A stretch of DNA of 11,091 nucleotides from Chloroflexota bacterium (GTDB taxonomy: Bacteria; Chloroflexota; Anaerolineae; UBA7937), in NCBI GenBank assembly GCA_003453555.1, contig DMLA01000192.1:1-11091 (forward strand). Direction: 5' to 3'. Position numbers and translations under genes: made by a program. Positions 5,794 through 11,091 of this stretch are shown here, piece after piece. Each line of letters opens with the position of its first letter. Position 1 is the stretch's first letter. The notes below the pieces were generated by a model, which saw only the letters and a list, made by a program, of their open reading frames with translations, searched no databases and had not been told where the DNA came from.

Positions 5794-6525
5794 ATGAGGA
5801 TCTTGGATGATCTGATCGCCTCCTTAGAGGAGGACTCGCCGGTGGAAGAGGTGCGCACCTGCGTCTTCTGGACGGCGGTGGTGAGCAAGCATTGTGGGCT
5901 GGCTTCCACCATAAGAGAAGTGGGCCCCCATGGGGAGCGGCGGGTGCGAGGTGTGGGCAGCCTCCACAAGAAGAGCGCCTTGGAGTTGGCCAACTACGTT
6001 AAGTCAGATCTCCCGTTGGAAGCCAGCATCGGCATGGCCAGCATCAATTCGCTTCTGGAAGTGGATGAGAGCCGGTGTGTGAAACTGAACGCCCGGGATT
6101 TTCTGCTAGAACAGGGTCGAGACAAGAAGATAGCCTTAGTGGGCCATTTCCCTTTCATCGCTAAACTGCGGGGGGTGGCGGAGACCCTTTGGGTGCTAGA
6201 GAAGTATCCGGCGAAAGAGGAGTTGCCAGCCGAGGCAGCGGAGGAGGTCCTTCTCCAGGCGGATCTGGTGGCCATCACGGGAACCTCCCTCATTAATCAC
6301 ACCCTGGATCATCTCCTATCCCTCTGTCGGCCGGATAGCCTGGTTATGCTCTTAGGCCCCACCACCCCTCTGTCACCGGTCCTCTTCGACCATGGCGTCG
6401 ATATCATCTCCGGCACAAAGGTCATAGAGCCAAAGACCGTCTTACGCTGCATCAGCCAAGGGGCTACCTTCCAGCAGGTAAAAGGGGTAAGGCTTCTGAC
6501 CATGACAAAGGGAGCACCAAAATGA
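5794..6525 (+). CDS. DUF4213/DUF364 domain protein (putative heavy-metal chelation family), function unknown
   Basis: A 243-residue soluble protein. The N-terminal third resembles DUF4213 (an enolase N-terminus-like fold) and the C-terminal two thirds the DUF364 Rossmann-like domain, with the segment KIALVGHFPFIAKLR, an ADLVAITGTSLINHTLD motif and VMLLGPTTPLSP, which are family hallmarks. DUF364 proteins are called putative heavy-metal chelators from structural work, and some are found near transition-metal transport or cofactor genes, but no reaction is established. The start at 5794 is chosen because AAGGAG (5781-5786) lies seven bases upstream; the earlier ATG at 5776 has no ribosome binding site and would add six residues. 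The gene stands alone between usp and hsp20 and follows the structured element at 5653-5736, which may control it. Confidence 0.75.
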   Translation: MRILDDLIASLEEDSPVEEVRTCVFWTAVVSKHCGLASTIREVGPHGERRVRGVGSLHKKSALELANYVKSDLPLEASIGMASINSLLEVDESRCVKLNARDFLLEQGRDKKIALVGHFPFIAKLRGVAETLWVLEKYPAKEELPAEAAEEVLLQADLVAITGTSLINHTLDHLLSLCRPDSLVMLLGPTTPLSPVLFDHGVDIISGTKVIEPKTVLRCISQGATFQQVKGVRLLTMTKGAPK

Positions 6526-6566
6526 GAGAAGTCTAACACGTATGCTCATCACCAGATGGTCACTTA

Positions 6567-6575
6567 TGATATAAT
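6567..6575 (+). promoter_or_regulatory. Extended -10 promoter for hsp20
   Basis: TGATATAAT is a consensus TATAAT (6570-6575) preceded by the TGn extension. No -35 resembling TTGACA lies 16 to 18 bases upstream, which the TGn extension can compensate for. The transcript would carry a leader of about 90 bases before hsp20. No CIRCE inverted repeat is visible. Confidence 0.5.
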
Positions 6576-6670
6576 TGAAGTGGAGGGCTAGAAAGCGGGG
6601 CTCTCTGGTAATAGACAAAGTTGAGCGCATATAGAAAGCCTAAGTCGAAGGGAGATGAGGAGGCTTAGAG

Positions 6671-7132
6671 ATGGCTGTAGAGAGATGGCGACCCAGGTGG
6701 TTTAGAAGACGGGAGCCGTTCCCGGAGTTGGAGGAGGAGATGGAGCGGCTCTTCGAGGAATGGCCCTTCCGTCCCTGGACCCGGCGCGCCTTAGTAGTGC
6801 GGGAATGGGCACCCCGAGTCGATATGTTCGACCGCGCCGACAAGGTGATCGTCAAGGCCGAACTGCCTGGTGTGAAGAAGGAGGATATCGATATCTCCAT
6901 CACTGGCGGCGTCTTGACCATCAAGGGAGAACGAAGGGCCGAGGAGGAGATCAAGGACGAAGACTACTATTGCTGCGAGCGGTTCCGGGGCACCTTCTAC
7001 CGGGCTATCCAGTTGCCCACCGATGTGGAGACGGAGAAGATCGAGGCCAACTATGCGGATGGCATCTTGGAGATCACCTTGCCCAAGGTACCGGAGGTCA
7101 AACCCAAGAAGATCGAGGTCAAAGTCAAATAA
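6671..7132 (+). CDS. Hsp20/alpha-crystallin small heat-shock protein
   Basis: A 153-residue ATP-independent holdase chaperone that binds unfolding proteins in the cytoplasm. The N-terminal arm (1-45) is arginine- and aromatic-rich with an acidic helix (ELEEEMERLFEEW). The alpha-crystallin domain runs from about 47 (WAPRVDMFD) to 140 and includes ELPGVKKEDI, the G-V-L-x-I strand and the diagnostic A126-x4-G131-I-L, followed by the LPK ending. The C-terminal KKIEVKVK supplies an IEV in place of the usual I-x-I oligomerisation motif. A vicinal cysteine pair (C101, C102) in the middle of the domain is unusual. The Shine-Dalgarno GAGGAGG (6657-6663) is seven bases from the ATG. It is probably a single-gene transcript from the promoter at 6567-6575. 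Family identity is secure. Confidence 0.93.
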   Translation: MAVERWRPRWFRRREPFPELEEEMERLFEEWPFRPWTRRALVVREWAPRVDMFDRADKVIVKAELPGVKKEDIDISITGGVLTIKGERRAEEEIKDEDYYCCERFRGTFYRAIQLPTDVETEKIEANYADGILEITLPKVPEVKPKKIEVKVK

Positions 7133-7181
7133 GGGTGAGGGGAGCCCCGCTGGCCCGCCTAACCTTTATCAAAAGTCCTTG

Positions 7182-7214
7182 ATCCCCCAGGCTAACTAGT
7201 TAGGTCTGGGGGAT
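7182..7214 (+). promoter_or_regulatory. Long inverted repeat between hsp20 and nfo
   Basis: ATCCCCCAG (7182-7190) pairs perfectly with CTGGGGGAT (7206-7214), and the 15 bases between contain a perfect 12-base palindrome, CTAACTAGTTAG (7192-7203), continuing the dyad after a G/GT interruption. No T-tract follows on either strand, so it is not a standard intrinsic terminator. It ends about 11 bases before the nfo Shine-Dalgarno site, so it may be a leader hairpin or a protein-binding dyad. Confidence 0.45.
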
Positions 7215-7236
7215 AAATCGGTTGAAAGGGGGAGTT

Positions 7237-8082
7237 ATGCCTCTAGGGGCCCATATGTCTATCTCCGGGGGGGTGGATAAGGCGATCGACCGAGGCCAGG
7301 AGGTCGGCTGCGATACCATCCAGATCTTCACCCGAACCCCCCGCCAATGGAAGATGAGGGGGTTCAGCGAGGAAGAGGTGGAGGGTTTTAGGCGCAAGAG
7401 GGAAGAGGCGGGGATAAGCCCTGTCTTCGCCCACGATACTTATCTGATCAACCTGGGCTCTCCAGATGAAGAGCTGTGGAAGAGGTCGATCGCAGTATTC
7501 GAGGATGAATTGGCTCGCTGTGACGCCTTGGGCCTCCCCTTCCTGGTGGTGCATCCCGGTTCCCATGTCGGCCAGGGAGAGGAAGCAGGGCTGGCTCGCA
7601 TCGCCGAGGCTCTTTCCCTAGTCCTGGCCAAGAAGCCAGGATATGAGTCCCAGATTGTGCTGGAGATCACCGCTGGCCAGGGCCATACGCTGGGCTACTC
7701 TTTCCAGCAACTGGCCCGGCTCATCGAGTTGACAGAGGGTGGCGAGAGGCTGGGGATATGCTTTGATACTTGCCACGCCTTTGTCGCCGGATACGAGATC
7801 CGCACACCTGAAGGGTATGATACGACTTTCGATGAGTTGAACGAACTAATCGGGCTGGAGAGGCTCAAGGCCTTCCATCTCAACGACGCCAAAGGGGACC
7901 TGGGAAGCCGCCTGGATCGACACGAGCATATAGGAAAGGGACGATTGGGGCTGGAACCCTTCCGAATGATCCTCAACGACGAGCGATTCCGGGGCCTTCC
8001 CATGGTCTTAGAGACCCCCAAGGGGCCCAAGATGGAAAAGGATATAGAGAACTTGAGAGTGCTTCGGAGCCTGAGGGGATGA
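7237..8082 (+). CDS. nfo: Endonuclease IV (AP endonuclease, Nfo)
   Basis: A 281-residue TIM-barrel phosphodiesterase that cuts DNA 5' to abasic sites in base-excision repair and also trims blocked 3' ends. All nine trinuclear zinc ligands of the family can be placed: H66, H106 (VHPGSH), E143 (LEITAGQG), D177 and H180 (FDTCHAF), H214 (HLNDAKG), D227 and H229 (LDRHEHIGKG) and E259 (LETPKG), each offset by two or three from the E. coli enzyme. The ATG at 7237 follows AAAGGGGGAG with good spacing, so it is preferred to the in-frame TTG at 7222. Length matches E. coli Nfo (285). It sits downstream of hsp20 with an inverted repeat between them. Identity is secure. Confidence 0.96.
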   Translation: MPLGAHMSISGGVDKAIDRGQEVGCDTIQIFTRTPRQWKMRGFSEEEVEGFRRKREEAGISPVFAHDTYLINLGSPDEELWKRSIAVFEDELARCDALGLPFLVVHPGSHVGQGEEAGLARIAEALSLVLAKKPGYESQIVLEITAGQGHTLGYSFQQLARLIELTEGGERLGICFDTCHAFVAGYEIRTPEGYDTTFDELNELIGLERLKAFHLNDAKGDLGSRLDRHEHIGKGRLGLEPFRMILNDERFRGLPMVLETPKGPKMEKDIENLRVLRSLRG

Positions 8083-8092
8083 TTTTTCATCT

Positions 8093-8111
8093 ACCTCCCA
8101 TTGTGGGGGGT
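8093..8111 (+). other. Compact hairpin downstream of nfo
   Basis: ACCTCCCA (8093-8100) pairs with TGGGGGGT (8104-8111), eight pairs including one G-U, around a TTG loop, 10 bases after the nfo stop. It is not followed by a U-tract, so termination is doubtful; it may protect the nfo 3' end or be a pause site. Confidence 0.35.
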
Positions 8112-8138
8112 GTTCGCCTAAAAGGAGGGGGCTAGTTC

Positions 8139-8663
8139 ATGTCTATCTACGAGTTTGAAGGCCGACTGCCCAAGATAGGACGAGAGGTCTATATCCACCC
8201 CTCAGCCGATGTCATCGGACTCGTCACCTTGGGCGATGGTTGTTTCGTGGGTCCCGGAGCCCGGATCCGTGGCGACTACGGCGAGATCATCATCGGTCGA
8301 GGGACGAGCATCGAGGATAACTGTGTAGTCCACGCTCGACCTGGGGATGTCACCCGTATCGGCGACCACGTGACCATAGGTCACGGCTGCGTCATCCACA
8401 ACGCCACCATCCACGACTGGGCGGTCATCGGCATGGGGTCTGTGGTGAGCGATTGGGCCGTGGTCGGGGAGTGGAGCGTGGTGGGCGAAGGGGGCGTGGT
8501 CAAGCAACGCCAGGAGATCCCCGCTGGTCAGATCGGGGTTGGCGTTCCGGCCAAGATCATCGGCTCCGTCAACGAGGAGTACAAAAGGGTCTGGACGGAG
8601 TTCAAGGAGACCTACATAGATCTAGCCACAAGGTATCCCAAGGGTCTGAAGCCGGTGAAATGA
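8139..8663 (+). CDS. Gamma-class carbonic anhydrase-like protein (left-handed beta-helix, PaaY/YrdA/CaiE group)
   Basis: A 174-residue hexapeptide-repeat protein. Residues about 19-128 form imperfect hexapeptide turns of a left-handed beta-helix, followed by a C-terminal helix (EEYKRVWTEFKETYIDLA). The three gamma-carbonic anhydrase zinc ligands are present with family spacing: H65 (NCVVHA), H82 and H87 (IGHGCVIHNA), as are R44 and D46 at the trimer interface. The protein should be a homotrimer with metal sites between subunits. Known relatives include carbonic anhydrases hydrating CO2 and the PaaY thioesterase, so activity cannot be fixed from motifs. The ATG follows AAAGGAGG (8121-8128) at ten bases. 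Its stop overlaps the trmO start. CO2/bicarbonate interconversion would fit a neighbourhood with CO2-linked enzymes. Confidence 0.85.
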   Translation: MSIYEFEGRLPKIGREVYIHPSADVIGLVTLGDGCFVGPGARIRGDYGEIIIGRGTSIEDNCVVHARPGDVTRIGDHVTIGHGCVIHNATIHDWAVIGMGSVVSDWAVVGEWSVVGEGGVVKQRQEIPAGQIGVGVPAKIIGSVNEEYKRVWTEFKETYIDLATRYPKGLKPVK

Positions 8664-9106
8664 GAAGTCCAGAGTTCAAAGCGCAACCCATCGGGATAAT
8701 CCACTGCCCTTACACCGACCCCAAAGAGGCTCCCATCCAAGGCCGCTTCTCGGGAACGAGGGGAGAGATAGAGGTCTTTCCAGAGTACGAGGAGGGGTTG
8801 AAGGATGTCGATGGTTTCTCTCACCTCATCATCCTCTATTGGTTCCACCGCGCAGAGGGCTGTTCCCTCCTGGTGAAGCCCTTCCTGGATGATGAACCAC
8901 GTGGCCTCTTCGCCACCCGTTACCCGGCGCGTCCCAACCCTATCGGCCTATCGGTGGTCAGACTCTTGGAACGGAAGGGAAACATCTTACAGATCGCTGA
9001 GGTCGATGTATTGGACGGGACTCCCCTTCTCGATATCAAACCCTACGTCCCTCAGTTCGACCAACGGGAATCAGCGACCATCGGTTGGCTGACCGGCCGC
9101 CTCTAA
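8660..9106 (+). CDS. trmO: tRNA (N6-threonylcarbamoyladenosine(37)-N6)-methyltransferase TrmO (TsaA/YaeB/VirR family)
   Basis: A 148-residue SAM-dependent methyltransferase with the single-sheet beta-barrel fold of TrmO, which converts t6A37 of certain tRNAs to m6t6A and fine-tunes decoding. Visible signatures are QPIGIIHCPYTDP (9-21), the DGFSHLIILYWFH block (51-63), ARPNPIGLS (90-98) and the strongly conserved DGTPLLDIKPYVP (119-131). The protein is the short form; E. coli TrmO is longer by a C-terminal extension of about 80 residues. Its ATG overlaps the stop of the carbonic anhydrase-like gene (ATGA) and there is no well-placed Shine-Dalgarno site, so it is probably translated by coupling. 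The same frame is open further upstream, but that part is a shadow of the preceding gene. Confidence 0.93.
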   Translation: MRSPEFKAQPIGIIHCPYTDPKEAPIQGRFSGTRGEIEVFPEYEEGLKDVDGFSHLIILYWFHRAEGCSLLVKPFLDDEPRGLFATRYPARPNPIGLSVVRLLERKGNILQIAEVDVLDGTPLLDIKPYVPQFDQRESATIGWLTGRL

Positions 9107-9128
9107 AAGACGTTGGGTTACAAAAGAA

Positions 9129-9160
9129 AGAGCCCCTGGCGCGACGCCTCCAGGGGCTCT
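9129..9160 (-). terminator. Intrinsic terminator of the formate dehydrogenase transcript
   Basis: AGAGCCCCTGG (9129-9139) and CCAGGGGCTCT (9150-9160) form a perfect 11-bp stem with a 10-base loop. Read on the minus strand it starts 11 bases after the fdhA stop and is followed by the T-rich TTCTTTTG, the signature of a Rho-independent terminator for fdhA. In the plus direction no T-tract follows, so any effect on trmO would be weaker. Confidence 0.85.
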
Positions 9161-9171
9161 CAAGAGGCGGG

Positions 9172-11091
9172 TTATTCGACCCTCTCCAAGCGGACAGCGC
9201 AGACCTTATACTCCGGTATCTTAGCCACCGGGTCCAAGGCGGGGTTAGTGAGGATGTTGGCCGCGGCCTCTGCGAAATGGAAGGGGGCGAAGACCACGCC
9301 ACGAGGTACCCGGTCGGTCACCCAGGCTTTGGTCTGAATCTCGCCTCGCCGGCTAATCAGCTTCACCTGCCCTCCCTTGCTCACGCCCAACTCTGCGGCG
9401 TCCTCAGGGTTGACTTCAACATACGCCTCCGGGGATTCTTGCTCCAGCTTGGCCGAACGTCTGGTCATAGTTCCCCCATGCCAATGGAACATGTTCCTCC
9501 CCGTGGTCAAGAGCAACGGGTACTCCTCATCGGGCAACTCGGCCGCCTCCTGATGCTCCACGGCATGGAAGAGCCCCTTGCCCCGAGCGAACTCTCCCTT
9601 GTGCAGATAGGGTGTCCCCGGGTCGTCAGCGCTGCGGCAGGGCCAATGCAGGAACCCTTCTCGCAGCCGCTCATAACTTATCCCCCTATAGATGGGAGAG
9701 AGGGAGGCCAACTCCTTCATTATCTCCTGGGGACCTTGGAATTCGAAACCGGAGGCCCCCATCCTCTGAGCCAGTTGACAGATGATCTGCCAGTCGGGCT
9801 GGCACTCCCCTAGGGGCTCTATAGCCTGACGTACCAGTTGCACTCGGCGATCCGTCCCCGTGAAAGTACCTTCCTTCTCTGCGAAGGAGGCCGAAGGCAA
9901 GACCACATCTGCCAATTCTGCCGTCTCCGAGAGAAAAATCTCCTGGACCACTAAGAACTCTAGATTCTTGAGCGCCTCCACCACGTGGTTCGAGTCTGGG
10001 TCCGAGAGGACAGGGTTCTCTCCCATGATATAGATAGCCTTGATTTTGCCCTCCGCAGCCTCGTTCATCATCTCCACCACGGTGAGGCCCACCTCCGAGG
10101 GCAACCCTTTCACCCCCCACGCCTTCTCGAACTTAGCCCTGACCTGGGCATCGGTGACGCTCTGGTACCCGGGGTAAACATTGACTAAGGCTCCGGTATC
10201 GCAGGCTCCCTGCACGTTGTTTTGCCCCCGCAAGGGGTTGACCCCCGTCCCCGGGCGACCCACATTTCCGGTGAGCATGGCCAGGTTAGCGCAGGACCAA
10301 ACGTGCTGCACGCCTGAGGTATGCTGGGTGATGCCCATAGCGTAGACGATGGCTGCCTTGCTCGCCTGACCGTACATTCGCGCTGCCTCGATGAGGGCAT
10401 CTTTGGGGATGCCAGTGATCGCCTCTACCCTTTCCGGAGTGTAAGCCTCCACCACTTTCCTCAGTTCATCAAACCCCTCTGTCCGCTTCTCAATGAACTC
10501 TTTATCTTCTAACCCCTCGGCGAGGATGACGTTCATCATGCCGTTAAGCCAAACCACATCGGTGCCCGGCCTCTGTCGCAGCCAGAGGTCGGCATGGAGA
10601 GTCAACTGAATCCGGCGGGGATCGACGACGATCAATTTGGTCCCCTTCTCCTGGGCTCGCAGGATGCGGGTGCCGATGATGGGGTGTTGCTCGGTGGTGT
10701 TGGAACCGATGACCAAGATGAGGTCCGCCTCCTCCAGGTCAGGGATAGAGTTGGTCATCGCTCCGCTCCCGAACGCTGTGGCCAGACCGGCCACCGTGGA
10801 GGAGTGTCAAAGGCGGGCACAGTGATCTATATTGTTAGTCCCCAACACCGCACGGGTAAACTTCTGCAGAAGATAGTTCTCCTCGTTAGTGGCCTTGGCC
10901 GAGGAGAGGACCCCGATGGCATCTGGGCCATCTTTCTCCTTTATGGCAGTGAGCCTCTTGGCCACCAACTCCAAAGCCTCATCCCAACCGACCTCGATGA
11001 AGCGGCCATCTCTCCTGACCAGCGGTTTGGTGAGCCTATCCTGGTGATGGATGAAGGCGTGGGCGTTCCACCCCTTGATGCATAGTTTCCC
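9172..11091 (-). CDS. fdhA: Selenocysteine-containing formate dehydrogenase, catalytic (molybdopterin) subunit, N-terminus beyond window
   Basis: 639 visible residues of a molybdenum- or tungsten-bis-MGD formate dehydrogenase, which oxidises formate or reduces CO2. The visible part begins with GKLCIKG (last cysteine of the [4Fe-4S] cluster and the electron-relay lysine), so the rest of that cluster domain lies outside the window. An in-frame TGA at 10809-10807 stands in CARLUHSSTVAGL, exactly where E. coli FdhF has its selenocysteine (ARVUHGPSVAGL); U95 and H96 of the visible part are the metal ligand and the neighbouring catalytic histidine. Family blocks MGITQHTSGVQ, GRPGTGVNPLRGQNNVQG and the C-terminal MGD-binding domain (GRNMFHWHGGTMTRRS) follow. 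A naive gene call would start at the GTG at 10794, losing the active site. It ends at the hairpin at 9129-9160. The visible part carries no extra redox domain; partner subunits are not in the window. Confidence 0.95.
10771..10809 (-). promoter_or_regulatory. UGA selenocysteine codon and bacterial SECIS hairpin in fdhA
   Basis: Counting the U of UGA (10809) as 1, GUGGCC (16-21) pairs perfectly with GGCCAC (27-32) around the loop GGUCU (22-26), at window positions 10794-10778. In the E. coli fdhF SECIS the apical GGUC also falls at 22-25, and its G23 and U24 are known SelB contacts; both are at the same positions here. The bulged U17 of E. coli is paired in this fold. SelB with selenocysteyl-tRNA should recode this UGA. 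Confidence 0.88.

Noticed and set aside
7728..7760. TTGACA inside nfo as a possible internal promoter
   Set aside because: It is a codon pair in a conserved coding segment, no good -10 follows at 16 to 18 bases, and no gene needs a promoter there.
9085..9813. 242-codon open frame on the plus strand crossing the terminator and opposite fdhA
   Set aside because: Antisense to the formate dehydrogenase coding region and spanning its terminator hairpin; no recognisable protein family.
10741..10794. Formate dehydrogenase starting at the GTG at 10794
   Set aside because: Family similarity continues in the same frame upstream through the TGA to the window edge, and the TGA is at the known selenocysteine position with a SECIS hairpin. 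The GTG is inside the gene and is also part of the hairpin stem.

Overview
The window looks like a bacterial chromosome segment from an anaerobe; I cannot name the phylum. Three observations support this. There is a ferredoxin-dependent 2-oxoacid oxidoreductase operon (korDABC). There is a molybdopterin formate dehydrogenase whose catalytic residue is an in-frame TGA, read as selenocysteine, with a bacterial-type SECIS hairpin directly after the codon (archaea place SECIS elements in untranslated regions). Genes carry strong Shine-Dalgarno sites and sigma70-like promoters. I see no insertion sequences, phage genes, CRISPR arrays, tRNA or rRNA genes.

Layout. Positions 81-2917 (minus strand) hold korD-korA-korB-korC, four overlapping genes for a probable 2-oxoglutarate:ferredoxin oxidoreductase. 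A divergent promoter region (about 2918-3091) separates it from an Ldh2-family malate/lactate dehydrogenase on the plus strand (3092-4207). The two back-to-back promoters share their -35 element. A ZIP metal transporter (4259-5017) follows, with its own promoter and a Fur-like box, then a universal stress protein (5099-5545). A 248-base gap (5546-5793) contains a strongly structured segment with two mutually exclusive hairpins. It precedes a DUF4213/DUF364 protein (5794-6525), an Hsp20 small heat-shock protein (6671-7132), endonuclease IV (nfo, 7237-8082), a gamma-carbonic-anhydrase-like protein (8139-8663) and TrmO (8660-9106). The last gene, on the minus strand, is the formate dehydrogenase catalytic subunit (9172 to beyond the window edge), ending at a clear intrinsic terminator that lies between it and trmO.

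How the genes may work together. The Kor complex, the malate/oxaloacetate-type dehydrogenase, the formate dehydrogenase and the carbonic-anhydrase homologue all touch one-carbon or reductive-TCA chemistry and low-potential electron transfer; this is inference from neighbourhood. Usp, Hsp20 and Nfo are stress and repair functions. The ZIP transporter and the DUF364 protein hint at metal handling. The strongest unusual signals are the selenocysteine decoding site, the shared-element promoter architecture with matching operator-like boxes at kor and ZIP, and the structured RNA candidate before the DUF364 gene.
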